From Acinetobacter calcoaceticus DSM 30006 = CIP 81.8 (GTDB taxonomy: Bacteria > Pseudomonadota > Gammaproteobacteria > Pseudomonadales > Moraxellaceae), in contig NZ_KB849778.1 of assembly GCF_000368965.1 (NCBI RefSeq), positions 62,001-126,000 of the forward strand: DNA of 64,000 bases, in the 5' to 3' direction. The notes under the pieces were generated by a model. That model was not told the origin of the DNA. It did no database searches and saw only the letters and a list, made by a program, of their open reading frames with translations. Both the position numbers and the translations under genes were made by a program. This document shows positions 38,475-49,992 of the stretch, in pieces (position 1 is the first letter of the stretch; each line of letters begins with the position of its first letter).

Positions 38475-39371
38475 TTAGGCAATGGTCCAATCAATTGCCT
38501 TCACAAAATTCCATAATCCTTCAGAAGTTGCATTAAGCCTTACACTACTGCGATATAAATAAATATCGACAGACAGTACTGACTCTTTCATTGGTACGAT
38601 CATCAACTGATTTTGTTTTAACTCATCTTGAATGCTGTAATCGGGTAACCACCCTACGCCATAACCGCCTTTGATCATATCCTTAAGTAATAGACTCATT
38701 GAAGACACAAAATTTGTCTCAAACTTGTCCGAATGATGATCTTGTAGAAATTTATTTACCTTTTTCCCCATGTAACTGTCATCGGTATAGTTCATGAGTG
38801 GAATTGAAGTATCTTCGAGTGAAAATTTAGGTCGACCTAAATGATTTGGAGTCGTGACTAGATAAAGCTTTGCCGAAAACAACTTATGGCACAAAAATTG
38901 TGGATTCATTAAGTCATCATCATAAAAAGATGCAATAAAGTCACATTGACCATTTTTAAGAGAATCTACGGTTTCATTCACATTGATTGCTTCAACATGA
39001 AAAATCTTTTCTTGGTAATTTTTTAAATTTCCTAAAATTTTAGGAAAAATATATCCTGCCAAAGAATGCGCAGAAGCAATCGTGACTTTGCTTCGCACAT
39101 GATTATCACCTTTAATTTGATCTATATTGAACTCAAAATCATCCAGTAAATTTCTAGCATGCAATATAAAAAGCTTACCCTGCTCCGTTAACTGCAAAGG
39201 AGAAGTTTCTCGATCAAACACTTCAAAACCAAGACTATTTTCCAAGGCTTGAATGCGACGACTCAGCGAAGACTGAGAAATATTTCTAATATCAGAAGCG
39301 ACTGTAAAATTTCGGTATTTTTCTAGAACAATCAGGTCATATAACCATTTTAATTCAATGTTTTGTATCAC
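38475..39371 (-). CDS. LysR family transcriptional regulator
   Basis: 298 aa. The N-terminal HTH (YDLIVLEKYRNFTVASDIRN, then SQSSLSRRIQALENSLG) is canonical. The effector domain (about 90-295) has the two-lobe pattern; VGWLPDYSI near 235-245 corresponds to the conserved hinge segment. It converges on the racemase gene with a 34-nt gap that holds only a small AT palindrome (38458-38471), so its target is not obvious; it may regulate itself or the exported protein gene 172 nt upstream on the other strand. Confidence 0.9.
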   Translation of the reverse strand: MIQNIELKWLYDLIVLEKYRNFTVASDIRNISQSSLSRRIQALENSLGFEVFDRETSPLQLTEQGKLFILHARNLLDDFEFNIDQIKGDNHVRSKVTIASAHSLAGYIFPKILGNLKNYQEKIFHVEAINVNETVDSLKNGQCDFIASFYDDDLMNPQFLCHKLFSAKLYLVTTPNHLGRPKFSLEDTSIPLMNYTDDSYMGKKVNKFLQDHHSDKFETNFVSSMSLLLKDMIKGGYGVGWLPDYSIQDELKQNQLMIVPMKESVLSVDIYLYRSSVRLNATSEGLWNFVKAIDWTIA

Positions 39372-39543
39372 TTGAGGCTCCAGATCATTCTAGAAATTTA
39401 GATACGGTATTTAATTATATTTGAAATGATGATTTATCGTAATCAAATCGTATGGGTTTTATCTCATTGCAGTACAAGCTGTATTTTTATCAGTAAGATC
39501 AGCACTTCATCTTTTGATTCTGGTTGGGGAGGTTTTATCCAAA

Positions 39544-39963
39544 ATGAAAACCCTAAAAACTCTATGTATTGCGACCTCTATATTGGCTTCATCAAGCTTA
39601 TTTGCTGAAACAACGCAACCTCAACAAGTGAATGAAATAGCTTCTAAAACACAACCTTATGGTGATAATCCAAGCCTAGGGCGTGTACTGTTATATAAAA
39701 CAGGAAAAGGCATACAAAATTTAGGAGACAATATTCAAGGTGCTTCTGAAAAGACCTCAAATAAAATTAGTGAAAAGTGGAAAAACACCAAAGAATTTAC
39801 TGCTGAAAAGGCAGAAGTCGTTCAACAAAAAGCGGATACAGCAAAAGCTTTTACTGAAACAAAAATAGATCAAGCTAAGCAAAATATTACCAGTAGCCGA
39901 AACGGTGAAAACATCCCAATAGAACAAGGTGAGTTAAGTAAATCTAGCACTACGGTTAACTAA
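39544..39963 (+). CDS. Exported hydrophilic LEA/hydrophilin-like protein (139 aa)
   Basis: Start at the ATG 39544, which has GGGGAGG upstream; the frame opens at 39514. A signal peptide (MKTLKTLCIATSILASSSLFA, then E) directs it to the periplasm. Residues about 48-115 are highly charged with an amphipathic pattern and no Cys in the mature part: KTGKGIQNLGDNIQGASEK, then KNTKEFTAEKAEVVQQKADT. The second block resembles the QKEFTGEKQADAQA blocks of the larger protein at 42889, so the two may be related. Probably largely disordered or helical on drying. Function unknown. Confidence 0.75.
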   Translation: MKTLKTLCIATSILASSSLFAETTQPQQVNEIASKTQPYGDNPSLGRVLLYKTGKGIQNLGDNIQGASEKTSNKISEKWKNTKEFTAEKAEVVQQKADTAKAFTETKIDQAKQNITSSRNGENIPIEQGELSKSSTTVN

Positions 39964-39974
39964 ATTTTTTGGAT

Positions 39975-39997
39975 AGCGCGATAACTTCGCGCTTTAA
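39975..39997 (+). terminator. Weak terminator after the small hydrophilic protein gene
   Basis: AGCGCG-ATAACTT-CGCGCT followed by TTAAT. Short but GC-rich stem in AT-rich DNA. Confidence 0.5.
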
Positions 39998-40062
39998 TAT
40001 AAAATACAAATATCAATCTAGACATAAATACCACTCACTATAAAGAGCTAGGAATCTGCCTT

Positions 40063-40494
40063 ATGAATAGTCAAAAACTTCTCTTTTCAACACTATGCTG
40101 CTTAGCATTAACTGCATGTGCAACATCAACGCCCCTTTCTTCTTATTCTCAAGCTCAAGTTTTAGAGCAAGACACCAATATCGAAGCTTATCCGTCTACG
40201 ACAGGTAATGTGGCCAAGCTCATTAAACAAGATAATCAAGCTTGTATGATTGAATTTACAGGTTATTTAGGTGGAGGACATGTGACCGAACATTGGACGT
40301 TTAATAATAAAGGTCTAATTTCAGCGACTTCTTCGACCCTACAATACCCTGATGAATCAGGCATATTAAATCAAGCAACCAACTCTACGACTAAGAGTTC
40401 TACGACCTTTAATATTCAAGATCCTGAAATTCAAAATAACTTCAAAAAACTCCAAAATAATTTTAATGCAGCTAATTTAGCAAAGTGTAATTAA
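40063..40494 (+). CDS. Small lipoprotein of unknown function (143 aa)
   Basis: Lipobox ALTAC, Cys 19 after MNSQKLLFSTLCCLALTAC. The mature part contains CMIEFTGYLGGGHVTEHWTF, a short beta-rich stretch, and ends AANLAKCN; the two mature Cys may form a disulfide. No domain recognised. It follows the hydrophilic-protein gene by 99 nt on the same strand, past a weak hairpin. Confidence 0.72.
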   Translation: MNSQKLLFSTLCCLALTACATSTPLSSYSQAQVLEQDTNIEAYPSTTGNVAKLIKQDNQACMIEFTGYLGGGHVTEHWTFNNKGLISATSSTLQYPDESGILNQATNSTTKSSTTFNIQDPEIQNNFKKLQNNFNAANLAKCN

Positions 40495-40506
40495 GGCTTT
40501 TCCATA

Positions 40507-40542
40507 AAAAACTCGTTGCAGAAGCTTTCTTTTGCAACGAGT
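40507..40542 (-). terminator. Terminator of the subtilisin-like protease gene
   Basis: AACTCGTTGCA / TGCAACGAGTT, an 11-bp perfect stem. Read on the minus strand it is followed by TTTTTT; on the plus strand there is no T-run, so it serves the protease gene. Confidence 0.85.
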
Positions 40543-40594
40543 TATAGCCATTTAAAATTTCTTGGACCTGATTTAAAAATTATAAATAAGCTAT

Positions 40595-41950
40595 TTAATT
40601 AGCGATCAAGCCATTTGTTGCTGCCAGCAAATCAATTCGCGGAAAAACTAATCCCGTTCTCGAATCTGTAATTGGTTTACCTGTCGTTTTTAAACGGCTA
40701 ATCGTTTGATCAATACTTTCAATTGGACTCACGCCATTTGCTCGTAATAAAGCAATCGCGCCTGCCACATGTGGTGTTGCTTGAGACGTACCGCCCATGG
40801 TGTAACCGCCCGCAGTAATCATTGCACCTGGTGCTAATAAAGTCACAAGGCTACCACCATTACTAAAACATGCTACCTTATCTGCTGCTGTGGTTGGGTC
40901 AGAACATTTCACTGGATTCCCCCATGACACACCACCAATATTACTGTCATAAACAGCGCCGACTCTCACTGCACCAGCAACACAGGCAGGAGATGAAATA
41001 CCATCTGCAAATGCATCATTACCTGAGGCTACAACTGGCACCACACCAGCAGCTCGTGCATTAGCAAATGCCGTTCCATAACTGCTATCACTACACTCTG
41101 AAGTATATTTAACGCCAGGAACACCAAGGCTTAAATTAACCGCTTTAATATTATAGGTTTGTGCATTGTTTACGGCCCAGTTAATCCCTGCAAGAATATC
41201 ACTATCGTAGGCTGTACTGACCCACTTACCTTGGGACCGCACCTTTCTAAAGACATCAATACCAATAATTTTAGTTTTGGTTGCGACTTTAGACACAATA
41301 CCTGAAACATTACTACCATGTCCGTCATCATCTAATGCTCCATCATCTGGTGCACTATCAAAAGAATAAACCACCCGACATGTGCTTGATGGTGTATTGA
41401 CTGCTGTACAACCAAAATCGGAATGTAAATAGTTCAAACCTGTATCAATCACTGCCACACTAGAACCCTCACTCGTAAAACCATTGGTGTTTGCTTGGGG
41501 TTGGTTAATTAAAGGTAAGCTTTCATTGGTCGTGGTTTGATTAATCCGATTTGGGTAAACCGCTTTAACATTCGGGTCATTTAATAAAGAGACTAATGCT
41601 TCGCGGTTACTAATCCGATAAAAAGCTAAAGGCAAATTATTGTAGTCCCGCAGTACTTGCACACCGCCAGCACGGTTAAACCTTGCCTGTATATTCTTTT
41701 TATTGGTTGCGATATAACTCCGCCGCTCTAAACCAGAAGGCACGCTCACCGAAGGAATATTGTATTCAACAATTAAATCATTCGAATCGTTAGTGACCAA
41801 AGCATCTAAATCGATTTTGCCCTGAAATACTTTTTGTTTTGCTGCTTGATTTAACTGCTGTTTAGCACCTTTAGAATCTAAAGGAAGTGCGGATGCAGTT
41901 GTACTTAATATCGTACATAGACCTAATAGAAATAACGTTTTACTTTGCAT
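40595..41950 (-). CDS. Secreted S8 family (subtilisin-like) serine protease
   Basis: 451 aa from the ATG at 41950, which has GGAG at good distance; an ATG at 41974 would add MKKLRRKI. Signal peptide about 1-22 (ending TTASA). An inhibitor I9-type propeptide (about 57-138) precedes the catalytic domain. The triad is complete: D169 (AVIDTGLNYLHSDF), H211 (DDGHGSNVSG) and S389 (GGTSQATPHVAGA), with oxyanion N311 (VASGND). Six Cys in the catalytic domain may form disulfides. It lies 36 nt after a small membrane/exported protein gene, so the two are likely co-transcribed. Confidence 0.92.
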   Translation of the reverse strand: MQSKTLFLLGLCTILSTTASALPLDSKGAKQQLNQAAKQKVFQGKIDLDALVTNDSNDLIVEYNIPSVSVPSGLERRSYIATNKKNIQARFNRAGGVQVLRDYNNLPLAFYRISNREALVSLLNDPNVKAVYPNRINQTTTNESLPLINQPQANTNGFTSEGSSVAVIDTGLNYLHSDFGCTAVNTPSSTCRVVYSFDSAPDDGALDDDGHGSNVSGIVSKVATKTKIIGIDVFRKVRSQGKWVSTAYDSDILAGINWAVNNAQTYNIKAVNLSLGVPGVKYTSECSDSSYGTAFANARAAGVVPVVASGNDAFADGISSPACVAGAVRVGAVYDSNIGGVSWGNPVKCSDPTTAADKVACFSNGGSLVTLLAPGAMITAGGYTMGGTSQATPHVAGAIALLRANGVSPIESIDQTISRLKTTGKPITDSRTGLVFPRIDLLAATNGLIAN

Positions 41951-41986
41951 TATTTTTCTCCGTAGTTTTTTCAACTAACAATTTGC

Positions 41987-42295
41987 TTATTTCGCTTTTA
42001 TTTCATTTGCTGGATCTTTTTCTGGATCAATCGGTTGAATCGAAAGATCACTTTTTGTGTCATAAAAAGGAACGGTATCAGCTGACACCGATTGAGGATG
42101 AGTTGAATCTAAAGATAGATTTTTAGCTTGAGTAGGCTCCTTAAGTTTAGAAAGAAAAGAGGATGTGTCTGGTTGTGACGAATTCGATTCATGTAAAACT
42201 GAATTGAACACATCAGATGCACCGCTTGTGGGCTTAAAATAGAGAACAACGGCGACCAAGCCGACTAATACAAGAAAGGAAGCAATAATTTTCAT
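41987..42295 (-). CDS. Small anchored or exported protein upstream of the S8 protease
   Basis: 102 aa. A hydrophobic N-terminus (MKIIASFLVLVGLVAVVLYF) could be a membrane anchor or an uncleaved signal. The remainder is Ser/Asp/Pro-rich and probably disordered (for example SNSSQPDTSSFLSKLKEPTQ), without Cys. I do not recognise it. Its position 36 nt before the protease gene suggests a role as accessory factor, substrate or inhibitor; that is inference from context only. Confidence 0.65.
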   Translation of the reverse strand: MKIIASFLVLVGLVAVVLYFKPTSGASDVFNSVLHESNSSQPDTSSFLSKLKEPTQAKNLSLDSTHPQSVSADTVPFYDTKSDLSIQPIDPEKDPANEIKAK

Positions 42296-42888
42296 CAGTT
42301 AAGATCTCTGTTCTTTTGTTTATAGACATCTATTTTTATTTTTGATTATTCGAAATAAAGAGGTATTTCTTAAAATATATTTCATGTGAAAAATCTAATG
42401 AATGAAATATATACCCACAAAAGAAGTAGAAATATCCACACCCGAATAAGCAAAAATGTTGTTCTGCCCTGTACATTTATATTTCTGGCAGAAGGTGGTT
42501 CAAAAAAGTGCTAGAAAGCATCTTATTCTCATAATAAGCAATAACTATGCCGTTCCCACTAATAAATAATGAGACTCAAATCATAATTAGAGATATACGT
42601 ACATGTTGAAAAGAAGAGAAACTTCAAGAAAATTTGAAATTTTATTTTTAAAAATAAAAAGATAAAATTAGCCCAGCTTAATTAGAATAACTAACAAATA
42701 AACATTCTTTTTCACTTTATTATTAATTTTTATTAATCTTCACAATTTATCCCTAGTCTGTTTACTCAACGTAACACTGTTGTAACGTTTTGGTGAAGTT
42801 AGTTCCCAACCCATAATGCGTTAGCTATGATTCGTTTGCGTTTATGAAATACCTCACTAAAAGGGTATATTCTTTGAAGGATATCGCA
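42296..42888. other. Gene-free divergent region between the protease unit and the LEA-like gene
   Basis: 593 nt, AT-rich, no plausible reading frame. It holds an 11-bp inverted repeat, ATATATTTCAT / ATGAAATATAT (42375-42385 and 42402-42412), a near-palindrome around AACGTAACACTGTTGTAACGTT (42769-42790), and a promoter candidate for the plus-strand gene at 42803-42831 (TTCCCA, 17 bp, TATGAT). Confidence 0.6.
42803..42831 (+). promoter_or_regulatory. Promoter candidate for the LEA-like protein gene
   Basis: TTCCCA, 17 bp, TATGAT; predicted start about 50 nt before the ATG at 42889. The near-palindrome at 42769-42790 sits just upstream of the -35, a suitable activator position. Confidence 0.4.
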
Positions 42889-43713
42889 ATGAAAATGATG
42901 AAAACAGCTATCGTTACTGCAAGTGTTCTTGCTTCTGCCTCTATTTTTGCACAAAGTGCGGGCGTTAATGCAGATGCTTCTGCCCAAGTAAATGTACAAC
43001 CAGGCGGTCTTGTTAGTGGCGTAGCCAACACAGTCAAAAATACTGCACATACTGTAGGCAGCACAGCAAAACATGCAGGTCATGTTGCTGCTGACACTAC
43101 GGTTAAAGCGACTAAAAAAACAACTGGTAAAGTGACTGAACTTTCTTCTAAAGCAGCAACAGGTACTAAACACTTAGCGACTGAAGCTGCAACAGGTACT
43201 AAACACTTGGCTACTGAAGCTGCAGTCGGTACTAAAAACTTTGCAACTAAAACAGCAACTGGTACTAAAAACCTAGCAACTGAAGCTGCAGTGGGCACTA
43301 AAAACTTAGCAACTAAAGCTGCAACAGGTACTAAAAACCTAGCAGTTGAAGCTAAAGCCGATACAAAAGCAGGTTTTGATGCTGTAAAGACTAAAGTTGC
43401 AGAAAAACAAGCTGACCAAAAAGAATTTACTGGTGAAAAACAAGCTGATGCTCAAGCGCATGTAGATGCTGTAAAAACTCGCGTAGCTCAAAATCAAGCT
43501 GAGCAAAAAGAGTTTGTTGCAGACAGTAAAGCAGATGCTCAGGCAAAGTTAAATGCAGCTCAACCAGCGGCAATCAATGCTAATACTGGTGTAAATGTTG
43601 GTGTTAACGTTGCTCCTGTCGGAATTAATGCAAGTGTAAATGCAGATGCGCAAGCGTCTACACAAAAAGCGGAAAAGAAATCTTGGATTAAAGGTCTTTT
43701 CGGTAATAACTAA
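42889..43713 (+). CDS. Exported LEA/hydrophilin-like protein with 11-residue repeats (274 aa)
   Basis: Start at the ATG 42889 (GAAGGA upstream). Signal peptide MKMMKTAIVTASVLASASIFA. No Cys or Trp before the C-terminus. Residues 89-154 are six tandem 11-mers of the type AATGTKNLATE, and 164-221 are two 29-residue repeats (DAVKTKVAEKQADQKEF type). This Ala/Thr/Lys/Glu 11-mer periodicity is that of group 3 LEA proteins, which are disordered in water and protect membranes or proteins on drying. A flanking NVGVNV-type Asn/Val stretch and a KKSWIKGLFG tail close the protein. Hydrophilins DtpA and DtpB are known in A. baumannii; I cannot say whether this is one of them. Confidence 0.78.
   Translation: MKMMKTAIVTASVLASASIFAQSAGVNADASAQVNVQPGGLVSGVANTVKNTAHTVGSTAKHAGHVAADTTVKATKKTTGKVTELSSKAATGTKHLATEAATGTKHLATEAAVGTKNFATKTATGTKNLATEAAVGTKNLATKAATGTKNLAVEAKADTKAGFDAVKTKVAEKQADQKEFTGEKQADAQAHVDAVKTRVAQNQAEQKEFVADSKADAQAKLNAAQPAAINANTGVNVGVNVAPVGINASVNADAQASTQKAEKKSWIKGLFGNN
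43153..43350. repeat. 33-bp tandem repeat (six units) in the LEA-like gene
   Basis: Six in-frame 33-bp units each encoding (A/T)A(T/V)GTK(H/N)(L/F)A(T/V)(E/K). The first two units are nearly identical; later ones differ at several bases. Confidence 0.9.
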
Positions 43714-43724
43714 TCCGTTATAAA

Positions 43725-43756
43725 TAAAAAAAGGGCAATTAATTGCCCTTTTTTTA
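43725..43756. terminator. Bidirectional terminator between the LEA-like gene and astE
   Basis: AAAAAAAGGGCAATT / AATTGCCCTTTTTTT, a perfect palindrome with T-runs in both directions; it ends both the LEA-like gene and the ast operon. Confidence 0.92.
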
Positions 43757-43775
43757 TTTCTCAAAAATCAAGCAT

Positions 43776-44750
43776 TCAGCTCGTTTCAGTTAAAACCAAG
43801 CCCGCACGCAAACCAAGCTTCACATTTGGATTTGGAAATAAAATCCAGACCTGATCTTGCTCAACAACATAATTACCAGAAGGTTGTGTCGCAATGATTT
43901 CACCTTTTGTAAAAGTCGAAAAATTCGGAGCTTCAGCTGATAAGTTCATCTGAAAATCTTCATCTTTTTTAATTAAAGAGTCCGATACTTTAAACACTCG
44001 AATTTTCGCTTTATTGCGTGCTGGTAAAACTTGCTCAGAAACAACATGACGAATGACTTCATCAATTGCAGCAAACTGGCTCAAGTCATTTTGTCCAAAT
44101 GGCAAAGCTTTACCCAACTCTAAGGTTACACTGGCTGCTTTAAAATTCTCACTGGTAAAATGTGTAAACGTTTTGCCTACCGCATTGTGATACACCAAAG
44201 CATCTAAATCAGCCGATTCAAGACTTGCTGTTAAATTCGCATCATAAGCATGCGTTTGATATGGAAATAACGCGAAAGTAGGCAATAAAGAAGCCCGAAT
44301 AGCTGTGTGCAAATCATAGTGATAACGTTTTGCTTGGCTTGAACTTTCATGAAAGAAAGTCGTGACAACTTGCTCTAAAACCTCAGCTCGCTTTGATTCT
44401 TCAGTCACTGGCAGCGTTTTATATCCACTACAAAACATTCGGTTCACATCGTCATGCACATAACGTTTACCTTGACGCATTGCATATGGATTACCCAATA
44501 CAAACAACAACCTCACAGCAAGGTTTAAGCGTCCGGCAAATAAATCTGTGCAAAGATGAGACAACAATTCAATTGGTGCTGTTTCATTCCCATGTACACC
44601 AGCTGACAGTACGACGGCTTTGTCGTACTGTGCATGTGGCGTACATTCAAGAATTCCCTCACCTAACCAACGCCAAGAAAAATTATCTTGTTTTCCTTCA
44701 CGTGTTGTAGGCTGCTCACCTTGTAAGGTTAATGCTAGAAAATCTTGCAT
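43776..44750 (-). CDS. astE: Succinylglutamate desuccinylase
   Basis: 324 aa, M14-type zinc enzyme, last step of the arginine succinyltransferase pathway: N-succinylglutamate to succinate and glutamate. Zinc ligands H53 and E56 ([11 protein letters not shown]) and H148 (DLHTAIR). Arg and Asn substrate-site residues appear in VNRMF. Last gene of the ast operon, 13 nt after astB. Confidence 0.96.
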   Translation of the reverse strand: MQDFLALTLQGEQPTTREGKQDNFSWRWLGEGILECTPHAQYDKAVVLSAGVHGNETAPIELLSHLCTDLFAGRLNLAVRLLFVLGNPYAMRQGKRYVHDDVNRMFCSGYKTLPVTEESKRAEVLEQVVTTFFHESSSQAKRYHYDLHTAIRASLLPTFALFPYQTHAYDANLTASLESADLDALVYHNAVGKTFTHFTSENFKAASVTLELGKALPFGQNDLSQFAAIDEVIRHVVSEQVLPARNKAKIRVFKVSDSLIKKDEDFQMNLSAEAPNFSTFTKGEIIATQPSGNYVVEQDQVWILFPNPNVKLGLRAGLVLTETS

Positions 44751-44762
44751 GTCACCTCCTCC

Positions 44763-46106
44763 TTATTTTTGGAAAGGATAAACCGAACCCAAACCTAAAA
44801 TTTTGGTCAGCTCATCGAGTGCCATACGGCTTTCCATCAATAAATGCGGATCAGCTAAATCTTCTTGAGTTAAACGATCACGATAATGTTTATCTACCCA
44901 TTGATTGAGTGTGCCAAACAATTGATCATTCATTAATACTTTTGGATTTACAGCATTTAACTCGGTTTCATTTAAAGCTACGCGTAAACGTAAACATGCT
45001 GGTCCACCACCATTACGCATACTTTCACGTAAGTCATAAACCTGAATAGCATCAATTGGTGTACCCATCTGAACCATATCGTTCAAATAACCCCACACTG
45101 CCTTATTCTGGCGCGACTCTTCTGGTACAACAATGGTCATTCCACCATCTGGACGAGTCAAAATCTGGCTATTAAATAAATATGTTGCTACTGCATCATC
45201 AACGGTAACGCGATTTTCAGGAACTTCAATCGAGATAAAGTCTTCACCGATGCTTGCCATTTTTTGACGAATTTCAGCAAAAGCCTGATCTTGATTTAAA
45301 AATGCATGTTGATGATGGAATAAAACCTGTTGGTTGCTGACCGCAATCACGTCATTATGAAAAACGCCTTGATCAATCACATCTGGATTTTGTTGAACAA
45401 AAACTGTATGTGCATCATCTAAACGATGCAAACGTGCGATTGCTTCGCTTGCTTCACGCGTCTGACGAGCAGGATAACGTTTTGGCCCCGGCAAACCATT
45501 ATTTAAATGTTGTTGACCGTAAACAAAAACTTGAACCCCACGCTTAGCATAATCACCACCTAAACGATTGTGATTTGCTGCACCTTCATCACCAAACAAA
45601 GCCACTTGCGGCAATGCTTCATGGTGTACAAAATGACGTTCATTTTTAAAGATTGCTTGTAAAACTTGGCTTGTTGTTTCCGCTTCAATCGAACGGTGAA
45701 ACTTATTATTTAAGTTCGCTGCGGTAAAATGTACACGTTCATCTTGGCTATCTGCCGAAGGTGAAACTGTTGCCGCATTTGCAGTCCACATTGGCGAAGC
45801 GGAACTTAAAGATGATAAGAGTTCAGGTGAATGACGCATTGCTTGAGCAACAACACTAATGTCATCTCCTGTAAAACCTAAACGGCGTAACATTGGAACA
45901 TGCGGGCGTTCATGTGGAGCAAGTACACCCTGCTTCATACCCAAATCAGCTAAGGCTTTCATCTTTAGCAAGCCTTGTTTGGCTGCTAATTTTGGATTAG
46001 AGGCATTATTACGGTTTTTTGTCGATGCTTCATTACCAAACGACAAGCCCGCGTAGTGATGTGTTGGTCCCACTAAACCATCGAAATTTACTTCATATCC
46101 TTTCAT
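44763..46106 (-). CDS. astB: N-succinylarginine dihydrolase
   Basis: 447 aa, amidinotransferase fold; it releases two NH3 and CO2 from succinylarginine to give succinylornithine. The start [16 protein letters not shown] and VFVYGQQ are diagnostic of AstB. The Cys/His/Glu catalytic set lies in [11 protein letters not shown] (Cys), [10 protein letters not shown] (His) and an upstream Glu. It lies 17 nt after astD. Confidence 0.96.
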   Translation of the reverse strand: MKGYEVNFDGLVGPTHHYAGLSFGNEASTKNRNNASNPKLAAKQGLLKMKALADLGMKQGVLAPHERPHVPMLRRLGFTGDDISVVAQAMRHSPELLSSLSSASPMWTANAATVSPSADSQDERVHFTAANLNNKFHRSIEAETTSQVLQAIFKNERHFVHHEALPQVALFGDEGAANHNRLGGDYAKRGVQVFVYGQQHLNNGLPGPKRYPARQTREASEAIARLHRLDDAHTVFVQQNPDVIDQGVFHNDVIAVSNQQVLFHHQHAFLNQDQAFAEIRQKMASIGEDFISIEVPENRVTVDDAVATYLFNSQILTRPDGGMTIVVPEESRQNKAVWGYLNDMVQMGTPIDAIQVYDLRESMRNGGGPACLRLRVALNETELNAVNPKVLMNDQLFGTLNQWVDKHYRDRLTQEDLADPHLLMESRMALDELTKILGLGSVYPFQK

Positions 46107-46123
46107 TTTTCTTTCCCTAGTGT

Positions 46124-48624
<2,501 letters not shown>

Positions 48625-48641
48625 GGCTAGCTTCCTTTTTT

Positions 48642-49856
48642 TTATTTAGCCAATTTTGCCAATGCTCTTTTTAAACGAGCAATCCCTTCATCAATATCTT
48701 GTTCAGGAATAATGAGAGACGGAGTAAAACGAACGACATCCGGACCTGCAATTAGAGCAAGTAATCCTTCCTCACCAGCCCAAGTCGTAATATCTTTAGC
48801 TTTTCCTGCATACTCAGCTTGTAATACGCAACCAATGAGCAAACCTTGACCACGAATTTCTTCAAAAATCTGATGTTCAGCATTTAAAGTATTCAAGGCA
48901 TCAAGGAAATACTGATGACGATGCTTTACACCCTCAAGGACTTCCGGTGTATTAATAAATTCGAATACTGCACCTGCAACCGCACTTGCTAATGGGTTAC
49001 CACCATAAGTCGTACCGTGCGTACCAACTGAAAAATGCAGCGCAAATTTATCTGTTGTTAGCATTGCACCGACAGGGAAACCACCACCTAGTGCTTTTGC
49101 AGTTGTAAGAACATCTGGAATAACACCAGTGTTCATGTAGGCATAAAGTGAACCTGTACGGCCTACACCAGTTTGTACTTCATCAAAAATAAGTAAGGCA
49201 CCAAACTCATCACACAGTGCGCGTAAGCCTTTTAAAAATTCGATGTCAGCTGGAATAACACCGCCTTCACCTTGTATCGGTTCAACAATGACTGCACATG
49301 TTTGCTCATTAATCACCGCTTTTGCTGCGTCTAAATCATTAAAGGCAACATGGTTAATGCCGTTTGGAAGCGGTGCAAAGTCTTGTGAATATTTAGGTTG
49401 ACCGCCTGCTGAAACGGTAAATAAAGTACGACCATGAAAAGCATTTTTAAATGCCACAATGCCACTTTTACCAGCAACGCCGCTGTCTAGACCGACTTTA
49501 CGAGCTAGTTTCAATGCCGCTTCGTTCGCTTCTGCACCTGAGTTACAGAAGAAAACTTTGTCTGCAAATGTATTTTCAGTGAGTTGTTTTGCAAGGCGTA
49601 GAACAGGTTCATTTGTATAACCATTGCCCACATGCCAAAGTTTTTTTGCTTGTTCTGTTAAAGCATTTACTGCCACTGGATGCGCATGACCTAATGCGTT
49701 TACTGCAATCCCGCCTGCAAAATCAATATATTCTTTATTTTCTTGATCCCATATACGTGAACCTTCACCACGTACAGGAATGAAATTTGCCGGTGCAAAA
49801 ACTGGAACCATCCAGTCGTTAAAGTTGCTTCGAGTTACAGAAATTGGCTTTTCCAT
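48642..49856 (-). CDS. astC: Succinylornithine/acetylornithine aminotransferase
   Basis: 404 aa, class III PLP aminotransferase. In this operon it converts succinylornithine plus 2-oxoglutarate to succinylglutamate semialdehyde and glutamate. The PLP Lys is in [15 protein letters not shown], the PLP phosphate/ring site in [14 protein letters not shown] and IFDEVQTG. It could also serve as ArgD in biosynthesis, as the two activities often overlap. TGAGG stands directly before the ATG. First gene of astCADBE, with gdhA 136 nt upstream. Confidence 0.95.
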   Translation of the reverse strand: MEKPISVTRSNFNDWMVPVFAPANFIPVRGEGSRIWDQENKEYIDFAGGIAVNALGHAHPVAVNALTEQAKKLWHVGNGYTNEPVLRLAKQLTENTFADKVFFCNSGAEANEAALKLARKVGLDSGVAGKSGIVAFKNAFHGRTLFTVSAGGQPKYSQDFAPLPNGINHVAFNDLDAAKAVINEQTCAVIVEPIQGEGGVIPADIEFLKGLRALCDEFGALLIFDEVQTGVGRTGSLYAYMNTGVIPDVLTTAKALGGGFPVGAMLTTDKFALHFSVGTHGTTYGGNPLASAVAGAVFEFINTPEVLEGVKHRHQYFLDALNTLNAEHQIFEEIRGQGLLIGCVLQAEYAGKAKDITTWAGEEGLLALIAGPDVVRFTPSLIIPEQDIDEGIARLKRALAKLAK

Positions 49857-49992
49857 GCTTACCTCAGTATTTATTTAATATATTCGATATCACTTGAATT
49901 TTAATAATTCAGAAAAAGGGACTGAACAAATAAACCCTATAACATCCTTTGTATTTGCTCAGACCACTTTTTCTAAAAGTAATTTCCGCAGA

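Noticed and set aside
49857..49992. Sigma-54 promoter for the ast operon
   Set aside because: I looked for GG-N10-GC with its flanks on the minus strand and found no acceptable match.
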